DNA from: Thiobacillus denitrificans
GTDB taxonomy: Bacteria > Pseudomonadota > Gammaproteobacteria > Burkholderiales > Thiobacillaceae
Direction of reading: 5' to 3'
Assembly: GCA_020723405.1 (NCBI GenBank)
Contig: DYIY01000011.1
Location: 87,480-151,479, forward strand
Length of the DNA: 64,000 bases
Under the pieces are notes generated by a model. That model was not told the origin of the DNA and did not search any database. It saw only the letters and a program-made list of their open reading frames with translations. The position numbers were made by a program, and so were the translations under genes. Below are positions 1 to 12,605 of the stretch, one piece after another (the stretch's first letter is position 1; every line of letters starts with the position of its first letter).

Positions 1-1655
1 GGGGCCATGAGCTGGCGGGCATCCAGCAGTTCGTCCAGCAGGCGGGGCTGGCGGGTCAGATACTGGGCGGCCCAGGGGCTGCTGCTGAGGATGCGGGCCA
101 CCTGGCGCAGGGTCTGGGGATATTCCCGCAGCAGGGCCAGGTAGGGGCCCCGTTTGGCGATGGCTTCCAGCAGGTCCAGCACCCGTTTCAAGGTCTCGCC
201 GGCGTTGGGGAAGGTGGCCGCCACCTGGATCAGGGGCGGCAGCAGTCCGTCCAGAATGGCCTTGTTGCCCGCCGGCAGGCCGGCATAGCGGCTGCCGCCC
301 TTGAGGGCCTGCAACAGGCGCAGGGCGGCCTCCGGGTCCGGATACCCCACAGCCCGGAGCCGGGCCACGGCATCGTCGCCGGCCAGATCGCACAGGCCGG
401 CCAGGGCATGGCCGGACTGGTCTTCCTGGGGGGCGCCGAACACCTGCTCGAAGTAGCCGGCGATGCGTTTGCGCAGGCTGTTCAGGTGGGCCTCGAAGCC
501 TTCCCAGTCGGCGTAGCCCATGGCCTGGGCCACCCGGGCCCGGTCCGCCGGATCATGGGGGAGGGTCTGGGTCTGGGCGTCGTCCAGATATTGCAAGCGG
601 TGTTCCAGGTTGCGCAGGAAGACGTAGGTGCCGTCCATCTCGGCGGACTGCTCGGCGGGAATCAGCCCGGCTGCGGCCAACTCGCGCAGCAAGACCCGGG
701 TGGGCCGCTGGCGCAGGCGGGGCAGACGGCCACCGCGGATGAGCTGGAACACCTGGGCGATGAATTCGATTTCGCGGATGCCGCCGGGACCCAGCTTGAT
801 GTTGTCGGCCATGTCCTTGCGCGCCACTTCCCGGCGGATCTGGGCATGCAGGTCGCGCATCGAAGCGAAGGCGCCGAAATCCAGGTACTTGCGATAGACG
901 AAGGGCTGCACCAGTTGCTCCAGTTCGTCGAGACGCTCGCCGGTGAGGGCCCGGCCCTTGATCCAGGCGTAGCGTTCCCATTCCCGGGCCTGGGTGTAGA
1001 AGTACTCCTCCAGCATGGCGAAGCTGGAGGCCAGGGGGCCTTCGTTGCCGTAGGGGCGCAGGCGCATGTCCACCCGGAACACGTAGCCGTCGCCGGTCTT
1101 GTCGTCCAGGGCGCTGATGAGGCGCTTGCCCAGGCGGGTGAAGAACTCGTTGTTGCGCAGCTTGCGCGGCCCGGCGGTCTCTCCATCCTCCGGATAGACG
1201 AAGATCAGGTCGATGTCCGAGGAAGCGTTGAGCTCGCCGCCCCCCAGCTTGCCCATGCCCACCACGATCAAGCGCTGGGGCCGGCCTTCGCCGTCCAGGG
1301 GTTCGCCGTGGATGCCGGCCAGGTCCTGATGATGGAAATCCACGGCGGCCCGGATGGTGGCTTCGGCCAGACGGGTCAGGGTCGTTGTCACCTCCCCCAG
1401 GTCCGCCAGGCCGGCCAGGTCCCGGGCCATCACCCGGGCGAAGACCCGTTCGCGCAGGCGGCGCAGGCGGCTCTTCAGGTCCTCGTCGTTGGCCATGGGC
1501 GGGGCCAGGAAATCGGCCATCTCGGCAACGTCCAGGGGACGCTCCAGGGTGTCGGACAGCCAGCCGGCAAGCTCCGGTCGGGCCTGGAGCCGGGCGGCCA
1601 GCCAGCGGCTGTAGCCGGAGGCGGCGTTGCTGGGAGGAGCGGCGTGGGTTTCCAT
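1..1655 (-). CDS. glnE: Glutamate-ammonia-ligase adenylyltransferase/deadenylase, N-terminal part (cut by window edge)
   Basis: Bifunctional regulator that adenylylates and deadenylylates glutamine synthetase in response to nitrogen status. 551 codons are visible from an ATG at 1655; the C-terminal part of this roughly 900-residue family lies beyond base 1. The nucleotidyltransferase motif of the N-terminal domain is seen around residues 125-150 (GMGKLGGGELNASSDIDLIF, with the G and DxD residues), followed by RVDMRLRPYG and GGIREIEF, all typical of GlnE. The gene is divergent from acs across a 166-bp intergenic region. Long antisense ORFs over it are codon-bias shadows. Confidence 0.93.
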   Translation of the reverse strand, partial: METHAAPPSNAASGYSRWLAARLQARPELAGWLSDTLERPLDVAEMADFLAPPMANDEDLKSRLRRLRERVFARVMARDLAGLADLGEVTTTLTRLAEATIRAAVDFHHQDLAGIHGEPLDGEGRPQRLIVVGMGKLGGGELNASSDIDLIFVYPEDGETAGPRKLRNNEFFTRLGKRLISALDDKTGDGYVFRVDMRLRPYGNEGPLASSFAMLEEYFYTQAREWERYAWIKGRALTGERLDELEQLVQPFVYRKYLDFGAFASMRDLHAQIRREVARKDMADNIKLGPGGIREIEFIAQVFQLIRGGRLPRLRQRPTRVLLRELAAAGLIPAEQSAEMDGTYVFLRNLEHRLQYLDDAQTQTLPHDPADRARVAQAMGYADWEGFEAHLNSLRKRIAGYFEQVFGAPQEDQSGHALAGLCDLAGDDAVARLRAVGYPDPEAALRLLQALKGGSRYAGLPAGNKAILDGLLPPLIQVAATFPNAGETLKRVLDLLEAIAKRGPYLALLREYPQTLRQVARILSSSPWAAQYLTRQPRLLDELLDARQLMA

Positions 1656-1821
1656 GGTCAGGGGCTTTTTGTAGGGATTACCACGATACGACCATTTTCA
1701 GACTTGGAAAATGCGGGTGTTGCAATGCAAAATGCCAACCGAGACGAAGTGGCCTAACTTTGTCGCTTCCTTGGGGGAGGAAACGACTTGTTCTCAATTT
1801 GCCGTCGAGGAGACGCACCAC

Positions 1822-3810
1822 ATGAGCACCACCATCGAATCCGTCCTGCACGAAAACCGGGTCTTTGAGCCTTCCGCCGAGTTTGTCGCCCAGGCCAACG
1901 TTTCGGGCATGGACGCCTACAAGGCCCTGTGCGCTGCCGCCGAAGCCGATTACGAAGGTTTCTGGGGCAAGCTTGCCAACGAAAACGTGGTCTGGAAAGA
2001 ACCCTTCACCCAGGTTCTGGACGAGTCCAACGCACCCTTCTACAAGTGGTTCACCGGCGGCAAGCTCAACGTCTCCTACAACTGCCTGGACAAAAACATC
2101 GAAGCCGGCCTGGGCGACAAAGTGGCTCTGATCTTCGAAGCCGACAAGGGCGAAGTCACCAAGGTCACCTACCGGGAACTGCTGGCCAAGGTGGGCAAGT
2201 TTGCCAACGCCCTGAAGAGCCTGGGCGTGAAGAAGGGCGACCGGGTCATCATCTACCTGCCCATGTCCGTGGAAGGTGTGGTGGCCATGCAGGCCTGCGC
2301 CCGTATCGGCGCCACCCACTCCGTGGTGTTCGGCGGTTTCTCCGCCACCGCCCTGCGGGACCGTATCGAAGACGCCGGTGCGGTGCTCATCATCACCGCC
2401 GACGAACAGTGCCGGGGCGGCAAGAACATCCCCCTGAAGCCCGCCGTGGATGAAGCCATGACCCTGGGCGGCACCGACTCCGTGAAGAACGTGGTGGTCT
2501 ACCAGCGCACCGGCGGCCCCGCCACCATGGTGGCCGGCCGTGACCTGTGGTGGCACGACGTGGTGGCCAGCCAATCGGAAACCTGCGAGCCCGAGTGGGT
2601 GGATGCCGAGCATCCCCTGTTCCTGCTCTATACCTCCGGTTCCACCGGCAAGCCCAAGGGCGTGCAGCATTCCACCGGCGGCTACCTGTTGCACGCCATC
2701 ATGACCACCAAGTGGACCTTCGACCTGAAGCCCAACGACGTGTTCTGGTGCACCGCCGACATCGGCTGGGTCACCGGACACACCTACATCACCTACGGTC
2801 CCCTGGCCTGTGGCGGCACGGAGATCGTCTTCGAGGGCGTGCCCACCTACCCGGACGCCGGCCGTTTCTGGAAGATGATCCAGGACCACAAGGTCAACAT
2901 CTTCTACACGGCCCCCACGGCCATCCGTTCCCTGATCAAGGCCAGCGAAGCCAACGCCGCTGCCCATCCGCGCAATTACGACCTGAGCAGCCTGCGCGTG
3001 CTGGGTTCCGTGGGCGAGCCCATCAACCCCGAAGCCTGGATGTGGTACCACGACAACATCGGCGGCGGCAAATGCCCCATCATGGACACCTTCTGGCAGA
3101 CCGAAACCGGCGGCCACGTCATCACCCCCCTGCCCGGCGTCACCCCCCTGGTGCCCGGCTCCTGCACCCTGCCCTTCCCCGGCATCATGGTCACCGTGGT
3201 GGACGAAGCCGGCCATGAGGTGGAATGGGGCAAGGGGGGCTTCCTGGTCATCAAGAAGCCCTGGCCCTCCATGATCCGCACCATCTGGGGGGATCCGGAG
3301 CGCTTCAAGAAGAGCTACTTCCCCGAGGACCTGGGCGGCAAGCTCTACCTGGCGGGCGACGGCGCCGTGCGCGATGCCAAGACCGGCTACTTCACCATCA
3401 TGGGCCGCATCGACGACGTGCTGAACGTGTCCGGCCACCGCATGGGCACCATGGAAATCGAATCCGCCCTGGTCAGCCACCCCCTGGTGGCCGAAGCCGC
3501 CGTGGTGGGCAAACCCCACGACATCAAGGGCGAAGCCATCGTCGCCTACGTGGTGCTGAAGCGGGCCCGCCCCACGGGCGACGAGGCCAAGCAGATCGTC
3601 AACGACCTGCGCAACCACGTGGGCCACGAGATCGGCCCCATCGCCAAGCCCGACGAAATCCGTTTCGGCGACAACCTGCCCAAGACCCGCTCCGGCAAGA
3701 TCATGCGCCGCCTGCTGCGCACCCTGGCCAAGGGCGAAGAGATCACCTCCGACGTGTCCACCCTGGAAAACCCGGCGATCCTTGACCAGCTCAAGGAGGT
3801 GGTCAAGTAA
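1822..3810 (+). CDS. acs: Acetyl-CoA synthetase (AMP-forming)
   Basis: Activates acetate to acetyl-CoA through acetyl-AMP in the cytoplasm. The protein has 662 residues, the usual length for Acs. The AMP-binding motif [11 protein letters not shown], the [10 protein letters not shown] motif and the C-terminal [11 protein letters not shown], with the lysine that is acetylated in this family, are all present. An upstream in-frame ATG at 1711 exists, but the ATG at 1822 has a GAGGAG ribosome site 8 nt before it and gives the family-typical N terminus. The gene is monocistronic, divergent from glnE and followed by strong hairpins. Confidence 0.96.
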   Translation: MSTTIESVLHENRVFEPSAEFVAQANVSGMDAYKALCAAAEADYEGFWGKLANENVVWKEPFTQVLDESNAPFYKWFTGGKLNVSYNCLDKNIEAGLGDKVALIFEADKGEVTKVTYRELLAKVGKFANALKSLGVKKGDRVIIYLPMSVEGVVAMQACARIGATHSVVFGGFSATALRDRIEDAGAVLIITADEQCRGGKNIPLKPAVDEAMTLGGTDSVKNVVVYQRTGGPATMVAGRDLWWHDVVASQSETCEPEWVDAEHPLFLLYTSGSTGKPKGVQHSTGGYLLHAIMTTKWTFDLKPNDVFWCTADIGWVTGHTYITYGPLACGGTEIVFEGVPTYPDAGRFWKMIQDHKVNIFYTAPTAIRSLIKASEANAAAHPRNYDLSSLRVLGSVGEPINPEAWMWYHDNIGGGKCPIMDTFWQTETGGHVITPLPGVTPLVPGSCTLPFPGIMVTVVDEAGHEVEWGKGGFLVIKKPWPSMIRTIWGDPERFKKSYFPEDLGGKLYLAGDGAVRDAKTGYFTIMGRIDDVLNVSGHRMGTMEIESALVSHPLVAEAAVVGKPHDIKGEAIVAYVVLKRARPTGDEAKQIVNDLRNHVGHEIGPIAKPDEIRFGDNLPKTRSGKIMRRLLRTLAKGEEITSDVSTLENPAILDQLKEVVK

Positions 3811-3865
3811 ACGGTCTGCCGCTCAAGGCGAAGCCGGATCGGCGGGTTTTAGCGGGTTCAAGAAA

Positions 3866-3969
3866 GGCCGGGGCTAAAACCCGGCCATCCTGAAACCGAT
3901 GAAGGAAGGGGTGAAGCGATTCACCCCGGTCTTTACGACGAAGCGGCCTGTAGGCCGCTTCGTCGTTTC
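3866..3969 (+). terminator. Three tandem hairpins after acs; the last is a likely intrinsic terminator
   Basis: Three perfect inverted repeats lie in a row: 7-bp arms at 3866-3872/3880-3886, 8-bp arms at 3908-3915/3920-3927, and 14-bp arms at 3935-3948/3953-3966 with a TGTA loop. Only a short T-run (about TTT) follows the last, so termination strength is inferred. Confidence 0.65.
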
Positions 3970-4108
3970 CGGAGCCGGGACATCCGCAACCGGGCCCAGC
4001 CATGATCCCAGTCAAGGTGCGGTCTCAATGTCGAGAGCAGATTGCCGATAACAGTTCTGGAAGCACCCTTCCACCGAATTGCGAATCCAACACCGCTCGG
4101 AGTTCATC

Positions 4109-4840
4109 ATGCTGTCCATCTCCCGACTCGTCCTGGCCGCCTCGGTGGCCGTTTCCCTGTTGCTCGTGGGGGGTACCTATCTCCTGCTCACCGGCTTCGG
4201 CGACCGCATGTTGCAGCAGACCACCGCCCAGCATCTGCAATCCCTGGGCAAGGTGACGTTCACGTCCATGTACCAGGTGATGAACCAGGGCTGGAAGCGG
4301 GATCAGGTGGTCAGCTTCGCCGACGGTGTGGCCAAGTCCGTGGTGGGCACCCCCATGCAGATCGAGTTCCATCGCGGCGAGGCGGTGAACAGCCAGTTCG
4401 GCGCCGTTCGTGACGCCAACAGCGACGACGTCATCGCCCAGGCCATGCAGACCGGTCGGGACAAGGAAATCTCCAGTCCGGACGGCATCCGATTCCTCTA
4501 CCCCATGAAAGCCAACGCGGAATGCCTGGCCTGCCACACCTCGGCCAAGAAGGGCGACGTGCTGGGGGTCATCGACATCCGCGCCGGCTACGGGGAAGTG
4601 ATGGGCAACACCCGCACCCACTTGATGCTGGTCCTGCTCCTGCTGGCCCCCATTCCTCTGGTGATCGGCTTCGTGCTTTCGGTGATGCTGGACAGCCGGA
4701 TGCACGGCTTCGTGAACCAGTTGGACGATGCCATCGACAAGGCCCAGCCCGGCAAAGCACCGGATTTCAACGCGGTGAACGTCAAATTCGCCGAGTTCCG
4801 CGAGTTGCTGGGCCACTTCAAGCGTCTGGTGAAAGGCTGA
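4109..4840 (+). CDS. Membrane-anchored c-type haem sensor protein (DUF3365-like)
   Basis: 243 residues. An N-terminal transmembrane segment (about residues 5-28) precedes a periplasmic domain ending in a single CxxCH haem site (CLACH), followed directly by GDVLGVIDIRAGY and a second transmembrane segment (about residues 175-200), then a short cytoplasmic tail. This is the DUF3365/Tll0287-type haem domain otherwise found in histidine kinases and chemoreceptors, but here without an output domain. An ATG at 4079 is possible; 4109 is preferred because it has CGGAG 6 nt upstream and starts directly at the signal anchor. Function is unknown; redox or gas sensing is an inference. Confidence 0.8.
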   Translation: MLSISRLVLAASVAVSLLLVGGTYLLLTGFGDRMLQQTTAQHLQSLGKVTFTSMYQVMNQGWKRDQVVSFADGVAKSVVGTPMQIEFHRGEAVNSQFGAVRDANSDDVIAQAMQTGRDKEISSPDGIRFLYPMKANAECLACHTSAKKGDVLGVIDIRAGYGEVMGNTRTHLMLVLLLLAPIPLVIGFVLSVMLDSRMHGFVNQLDDAIDKAQPGKAPDFNAVNVKFAEFRELLGHFKRLVKG

Positions 4841-4897
4841 ACGAACGCCCGCCGGCAGGATGGGGGGTGGGGCGGAAGGGGCCGGTTACAATCGGGC

Positions 4898-6390
<1,493 letters not shown>

Positions 6391-6394
<4 letters not shown>

Positions 6395-7014
6395 GCGGCA
6401 ACGCCCCCGGGGACACCATCACCCGGGAAGCCCTGGCGGAACTCCCCATCCGCCGCTACGAAGGCCCGGTCTTTCTCGTGGAAGACATGTATACCCTGCG
6501 CCGGGCCATGATCGACATCCACCAGGAAACAGTAGTGGGCTTTGACACAGAAACCCGCCCGGCCTTCCGCAAGGGTGAACACTACCCGCCCAGCCTGGCC
6601 CAGGTGGCCACCGCCCGGGCGGTCTACGTCTTCCCCCTGCGTCAGACGGCGTGCTTTCCCGGCCTGGCCGAGTTGATGGAACAGCGGCACATCGTCAAGG
6701 CCGGTGTGGCCGTGGCCCACGACCTGAGCGAATTGGCCCAACTGTTCCCCTTCACCGCCAATACCGTCCTGGACCTGGGCCGGGTGGCCAAACGCCAGGG
6801 CATCGCCCAGTCGGGCCTGCGCAACCTGGCCGGACTGGTGCTGGGCTTCCGCATCCCCAAGGGCCAGCAGACCACCAACTGGTCCGCCCCCCGGCTGACG
6901 GCCGCCCAGATCCAGTATGCAGCGACGGACGCCTGGGTCTCCCGGGAACTGGCCGTTCACTTCGCCCAACTGGGCTGGCTGAACGGAAATCCCGGCTTTC
7001 CACTTCCCCCTTGA
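6391..7014 (+). CDS. 3'-5' exonuclease (RNase D/DnaQ-like DEDD family)
   Basis: 207 residues, starting at an ATG that overlaps the dbpA stop. The exonuclease motifs are visible: GFDTET (first D and E), the middle acidic site in VAVAHDLSEL, and the C-terminal YAATDAW (DEDDy type with Y and D). Such single-domain proteins are often annotated as ribonuclease D-like. The coupling to dbpA suggests a role in RNA processing or turnover; the substrate is not known. There is no HRDC domain, so it is not a full RNase D. Confidence 0.85.
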
Positions 7015-7100
7015 GGGGAGAGGGGCAAGGTCCACACGCCTCTCAAGCAGCCGACGTTCCCTGGCAGCACCCCCATAGAAAGTTTTTTATCTCCTCCCGC

Positions 7101-7128
7101 CTTGAAATGGCCTTGGGCCGCCCCTACC
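7101..7128 (+). promoter_or_regulatory. Sigma-32 type heat-shock promoter of groESL
   Basis: A perfect -35 CTTGAAA (7101-7107) is followed after 13 nt by CCCCTACC (7121-7128), close to the sigma-32 -10 consensus CCCCATNT. It lies directly in front of the CIRCE element. Confidence 0.75.
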
Positions 7129-7129
7129 A

Positions 7130-7156
7130 TTAGCACTCGCTGGACTTGAGTGCTAA
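7130..7156 (+). promoter_or_regulatory. CIRCE operator (HrcA binding site)
   Basis: Exact inverted repeat TTAGCACTC (7130-7138), 9-nt spacer, GAGTGCTAA (7148-7156). This is the canonical CIRCE element bound by the repressor HrcA. It sits at the predicted transcription start of groESL. Confidence 0.95.
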
Positions 7157-7209
7157 CAGCACCAGTCCCATCGACCCTGTAATCCACGGATTCCGTTAGG
7201 AGGAAAGCA

Positions 7210-7500
7210 ATGAAAATCCGTCCGCTGCACGACCGCGTCATCGTCAAGCGCCTTGAGGAAGAGCGCAAGACCGCTTCCGGCATCGTCATTCCCGACACCG
7301 CCGCCGAGAAACCCGACCAGGGCGAAATCATCGCCGTGGGCGCCGGCAAGAGGGATGACAGCGGCAAGCACATCGCCATGGACGTGAAGGTCGGCGACCG
7401 GGTGCTGTTCGGCAAGTATTCCGGCCAGACCGTCAAGGTTGAAGGCGAAGAACTCCTCGTCATGCGCGAGGAAGACATCATGGGCGTGATCGAGAAGTAA
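7210..7500 (+). CDS. groES: Co-chaperonin GroES
   Basis: 96 residues, the standard length for the 10-kDa co-chaperonin that caps the GroEL folding chamber. It begins [14 protein letters not shown] and contains the mobile-loop region around [13 protein letters not shown] strong AGGAGG ribosome site lies upstream. Forms an operon with groEL after a 39-nt gap. Transcription is expected to be sigma-32 driven and HrcA repressed, from the sites just upstream. Confidence 0.98.
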   Translation: MKIRPLHDRVIVKRLEEERKTASGIVIPDTAAEKPDQGEIIAVGAGKRDDSGKHIAMDVKVGDRVLFGKYSGQTVKVEGEELLVMREEDIMGVIEK

Positions 7501-7515
7501 CTCTCGCGCCGTTGA

Positions 7516-9186
<1,671 letters not shown>

Positions 9187-9230
9187 GTCCGTCTGCCTGC
9201 ATCAGACCGGGATCCAAGTCCCGGTTGCCG

Positions 9231-9268
9231 TCAAACAGAAACCCCGCTTCGGCGGGGTTTCTGTTTGA
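9231..9268 (+). terminator. Intrinsic terminator of groESL
   Basis: A perfect 17-bp stem (arms 9231-9247 and 9252-9268) with a TTCG tetraloop. The A- and T-rich flanks inside the arms (AGAAA/TTTCT) would allow it to work in either direction. Confidence 0.85.
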
Positions 9269-9311
9269 CCGGACGGATCGTGCAGCGTCGTCTCCGGAGA
9301 TCTGCTCGCTT

Positions 9312-9340
9312 CACCCTCTCTCCGCAAGGGAGAGGGGGGA
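9312..9340. repeat. Short palindromic interspersed repeat (CTCTCC...GGAGAG type)
   Basis: The element CCCTCTCTCCGCAAGGGAGAG has the same core as the palindromic elements found inside four cmr genes at 23525, 27188, 29376 and 31204. This is the intergenic copy, between groEL and argS. Confidence 0.6.
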
Positions 9341-9429
9341 GCCGCCAAGCCCCCAGCCCCCACCAGTGAGCCGCCGCACGGAACCGGGGCCCATGCCGGT
9401 ATAATCTTCGGCCCAACGAGGTACTTTTC

Positions 9430-11163
9430 ATGCCCACGCCCTTTTCCCCCAAAGCCCATCTCACCGACCTGTTTCGCCAGGCCCTGGCCCAGTTTCCCCA
9501 GGCGGGCGACATCGCCCTGGAACTGGAGCGGCCCAAGCAACTGAGCCACGGCGACTTCGCCTGCAACGCGGCCATGCAACTGGCCAAGGCCTTGAAGCGC
9601 AATCCCCGGGAAGTGGCCCAGTCCATCCTGGCCTCCCTGCCGGCATCGGAATTCGTGGCCAGGAGCGAGATCGCCGGGCCGGGCTTCATCAACGTGTTCC
9701 TCACCCCGGCGGCCTGGCAACGGGTGGTCCGGGACGTGCTGGAAAGCGGGGACCGGTTCGGGCGGGGCACCGGCAAGGGCCAGAGAATCCAGGTGGAGTT
9801 CGTCTCCGCCAACCCCACCGGCCCCCTCCACGTGGGCCATGGCCGGGGCGCGGCCTTCGGCGCCAGCCTGGCCAACGTGCTGGTGCATGCCGGCCATACG
9901 GTGCACCGGGAGTATTACGTCAACGACGCCGGCCGGCAGATGGACATCCTGGCCCTCTCCACCTGGCTGCGCTACCTGGCTCTGTGCGGCGAGTTCGTGC
10001 CCTTCCCCGGCAACGCCTACCAGGGCGACTACGTGGGCACCATGGCCGACAGCATCTTCGCCCTGCACGGGGAACGCTACAAGCGCGCCGCCGCCGATGT
10101 GACGGCCAACGTCCCCGACGCGGCCACCGACCCGGAAGGCCATCTGGACGGGCTCATCGCCAACGCCAAGGCCCTGCTGGGGGCCGATTACGCCTACGTC
10201 CACGGCCACGCCCTGGAGGAACAACTGGGCGACGGGCGCAACGACCTGACCGAATTCGGCGTCACCTTCGACTGCTGGTTCTCCGAGAAGACCCTGCACG
10301 AGTCCGGCCTCATCGACCGGGCGGTGGAGCAGTTGCGCAAACACGGCCACACCTACGAACAGGACGGGGCCCTGTGGTTCCGCTCCACCGCCTTCGGCGA
10401 CGAGAAGGACCGGGTGGTGCGCCGGGAAAACGGCGTCTATACCTATTTCGCCGCTGACATCGCTTACCACCTGAACAAATTCGAGCGGGGCTACGACCGG
10501 GTCATCGATGTCTGGGGCGCCGACCACCACGGCTACATCGCCCGGGTGAAGGGGGCGCTGACCGCCGCCGGCCAGGACGCCGAACGGCTCACCGTGGCCC
10601 TGGTCCAGTTCGCCGTGCTCTACCGCAACGGCCAGAAGGCCTCCATGTCCACCCGGGCCGGCGAATACGTCACCCTGCGGGACCTGCGCGCCGAGGTGGG
10701 CAACGACGCCGCCCGCTTCTTCTACGTGCTGCGCAAGTCCGACCAGCACCTGGACTTCGACCTGGACCTGGCCAAGAGCCAGAGCAACGACAACCCGGTC
10801 TACTACATCCAGTACGCCCACGCCCGGGTGAGCAGCGTACTGGGCAGTTGGGGCGGCAATGACAAGGATCTCCTGGACGCCAAGCTGGCCCGCCTGGAAC
10901 ACCCCCAGGAACTGGCCCTGCTGCGCCGCCTGGCCGAGTTTCCGGAAACCGTGGCCAACGCCGCCCGGGACCTGGCGCCCCACACGGTGGCCTACTACCT
11001 CAAGGACCTGGCCGCCGACCTGCACGGCCTGTACGTGGCCTGCCAGTTCCTGGTGGAGGACGAGGAACTGAAACAAGCCCGGCTGGCCCTGGTGGCAGCC
11101 ACCCGCCAGGTGCTGCGCAGCGGCCTGAATCTCCTGGGCGTATCGGCCCCGGACAAGATGTAA
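9430..11163 (+). CDS. argS: Arginyl-tRNA synthetase
   Basis: 577 residues, class I aminoacyl-tRNA synthetase charging tRNA-Arg. The HIGH-type motif appears as HVGHGRG within SANPTGPLHVGHGRG; the KMSKS region is the degenerate KASMST, as is usual in ArgRS. An N-terminal Add1-like domain and a C-terminal DALR anticodon-binding domain are present. The ATG at 9430 has GAGGTAC upstream. It is followed by a SPOR protein and dsbA, an order typical of betaproteobacteria. Confidence 0.97.
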   Translation: MPTPFSPKAHLTDLFRQALAQFPQAGDIALELERPKQLSHGDFACNAAMQLAKALKRNPREVAQSILASLPASEFVARSEIAGPGFINVFLTPAAWQRVVRDVLESGDRFGRGTGKGQRIQVEFVSANPTGPLHVGHGRGAAFGASLANVLVHAGHTVHREYYVNDAGRQMDILALSTWLRYLALCGEFVPFPGNAYQGDYVGTMADSIFALHGERYKRAAADVTANVPDAATDPEGHLDGLIANAKALLGADYAYVHGHALEEQLGDGRNDLTEFGVTFDCWFSEKTLHESGLIDRAVEQLRKHGHTYEQDGALWFRSTAFGDEKDRVVRRENGVYTYFAADIAYHLNKFERGYDRVIDVWGADHHGYIARVKGALTAAGQDAERLTVALVQFAVLYRNGQKASMSTRAGEYVTLRDLRAEVGNDAARFFYVLRKSDQHLDFDLDLAKSQSNDNPVYYIQYAHARVSSVLGSWGGNDKDLLDAKLARLEHPQELALLRRLAEFPETVANAARDLAPHTVAYYLKDLAADLHGLYVACQFLVEDEELKQARLALVAATRQVLRSGLNLLGVSAPDKM

Positions 11164-11179
11164 GCCCACCGGGAGGTCC

Positions 11180-11851
11180 ATGGCTCGCAGGGAAAACCGC
11201 GCCCCAAGGCGCCCGGCGGAAACGGCTGAACGCAAAGGCAAGGGCGGCGGCATGCTGTCCGGCCTGATCGTGGGCCTGGTGCTGGGCCTGGTGATGGCCG
11301 CCGGATTGGCCTGGTACTTCAACCGGAGCTCGGAGAACATCCGTCCGGTGGGCGTGGCCGCCGGAGAGGATCCCGCCCCCCGGGACAAGACTCCGGACGC
11401 CCCCTTGCCGCCCCCCCCTCCTGCCGCCCCGGAATCCAAACCGGAAACCGATCCGGCCCGGGACCAGGCGGCCGCCGAACCGCCGGCCAAACCCGTCACA
11501 CCGGCTGCCGCCGAACCCACCCAGTCCGGCAAGAGCCGGGTGCCCCTGACCTTCTATGGCATCCTGCCCGGGGACAAGCCCGCCAAGCCCCTGGACCCGC
11601 CCAAAAGCAATGAAATCTGGTGGCTGCAGATTGCCGCCCTGAAGAACCCCGGCGACGCGGACAAGCTGCGAGCCCGCCTGCTCCTGCTCAACCTGCATGC
11701 CACGACCCAGAAGATCGAGAGTGGCGGACAGACCCTCTACCGGGTGCGGGTGGGCCCCTACAAGCGGGAGGACGACGCCTTGGGTGATCTGGATGTACTG
11801 GCGCAGAACAATTTCGAGCCTCGGCTGCTCAAAGAACCGGTCAAACCCTAG
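11180..11851 (+). CDS. SPOR-domain protein (cell-division/peptidoglycan-binding type)
   Basis: 223 residues. A basic cytoplasmic N terminus (RRENRAPRRP) precedes a transmembrane helix (about residues 28-48), then a long proline/alanine-rich periplasmic linker (about 60-130) and a C-terminal SPOR domain (about 145-220) starting at WWLQIAALKN and ending with RVRVGPYKRE and the closing strand. SPOR domains bind denuded septal peptidoglycan. Starts 16 nt after argS, with GGGAGG upstream. The layout is FtsN-like, but FtsN identity is not proven. Confidence 0.88.
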   Translation: MARRENRAPRRPAETAERKGKGGGMLSGLIVGLVLGLVMAAGLAWYFNRSSENIRPVGVAAGEDPAPRDKTPDAPLPPPPPAAPESKPETDPARDQAAAEPPAKPVTPAAAEPTQSGKSRVPLTFYGILPGDKPAKPLDPPKSNEIWWLQIAALKNPGDADKLRARLLLLNLHATTQKIESGGQTLYRVRVGPYKREDDALGDLDVLAQNNFEPRLLKEPVKP

Positions 11852-11865
11852 GAGCCCCGACCATC

Positions 11866-12504
11866 ATGAAAAACCTCCTCACCCGCCTGACCCTGGCCGC
11901 CGCCCTGGTCCTGGCCCAGCACACCGCCTTCGCCCTGGATGCCGGCAAGGACTACCAGGAACTCAGCCCTGCCCAGGCCGTGGAGACCAAGCGCGGCCAG
12001 ATCGAGATTCTGGAGTTCTTCTGGTACCGCTGCCCCCACTGCTTCGAACTGGAACCGGAACTCAGCGCCTGGGCGAAGAAGCAGGCCAAGGACGTGGTCA
12101 TCCGCCGGGTGCCGGGCATCCTCAACCCCGGCTGGGCCGCCCTGGCCCGGGCCTACTATGCCCTGGAGGCCATCGGCCAGGCGGAACGCCTGCACGGCGA
12201 CGTGTTCAACGCCATCCACGTGCAGGGCATGGATCTGAACCCGCCGGAACGCTTCTTCGATTGGGCCGTCACCAAGGGTGTGGACCGCAAGCAGATCGCC
12301 GACGCCTACAACAGCTTCGCCGTGAACACCAAGGTCATGCGCGCCCAGCAGATGACTGCCGCCTACAAGCTCAACGGCGTGCCCGCCTTCGCCGTCAACG
12401 GCAAGTACGTCACCTCTGCCTACATGGCCGGCAGCGTGCCCGCCGCCTTCAAGGTGCTGGACGAACTCATCGCCCAGGAGCGCAAGAAGGCCGGGCGCAA
12501 GTAA
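11866..12504 (+). CDS. dsbA: Thiol:disulfide interchange protein DsbA
   Basis: 212 residues, a periplasmic oxidoreductase that introduces disulfide bonds. A signal peptide (about residues 1-23, MKNLLTRLTLAAALVLAQ, cleavage after AFA) precedes a thioredoxin fold with the CPHC active site (WYRCPHCFELE) and the cis-proline region GVPAFAVNGKY. Starts 14 nt after the SPOR gene, in the same operon. Periplasmic c-haem proteins in this window would need this redox machinery, but that link is only general. Confidence 0.94.
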   Translation: MKNLLTRLTLAAALVLAQHTAFALDAGKDYQELSPAQAVETKRGQIEILEFFWYRCPHCFELEPELSAWAKKQAKDVVIRRVPGILNPGWAALARAYYALEAIGQAERLHGDVFNAIHVQGMDLNPPERFFDWAVTKGVDRKQIADAYNSFAVNTKVMRAQQMTAAYKLNGVPAFAVNGKYVTSAYMAGSVPAAFKVLDELIAQERKKAGRK

Positions 12505-12520
12505 ATACCTTCGGCCGCCC

Positions 12521-12605
12521 GCCCGGGTGGTGAAATTGGTAGACACAAGGGACTTAAAATCCCTCGGCGCAAGCCGTACGGGTTCGATTCCCGTCCCGGG
12601 CACCA
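12521..12605 (+). tRNA. tRNA-Leu (anticodon UAA)
   Basis: 85-nt class II tRNA. Acceptor arms are GCCCGGG (12521-12527) and CCCGGGC (12595-12601), followed by discriminator A and an encoded CCA. The anticodon stem GGGA/TCCC encloses loop CTTAAAA, giving anticodon TAA. A long variable arm (CGGCGCAAGCCG) and the T-arm GGGTTCGATTCCC are present. A CACCCCC/GGGGGTG hairpin follows at 12604-12624. It marks the left edge of the CRISPR island. Confidence 0.97.

Noticed and set aside
408..1757. 449-residue plus-strand ORF opposite glnE and similar long antisense ORFs throughout (for example 1678-3627, 7153-8841, 9202-11532, 46704-50201)
   Set aside because: High GC and codon bias create open antisense frames. 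The opposite strand encodes clear conserved families in every case.
1967..1978. Island palindrome GGCAAGCTTGCC inside acs
   Set aside because: It lies in the coding sequence of a core gene (GKLAN codons), has no -10 box at +28 on the plus strand, and is outside the island. Treated as a chance copy.
3803..4015. 70-residue minus-strand ORF and 84-residue plus-strand ORF downstream of acs
   Set aside because: They run through the tandem hairpins, lack ribosome sites and show no recognisable protein features.
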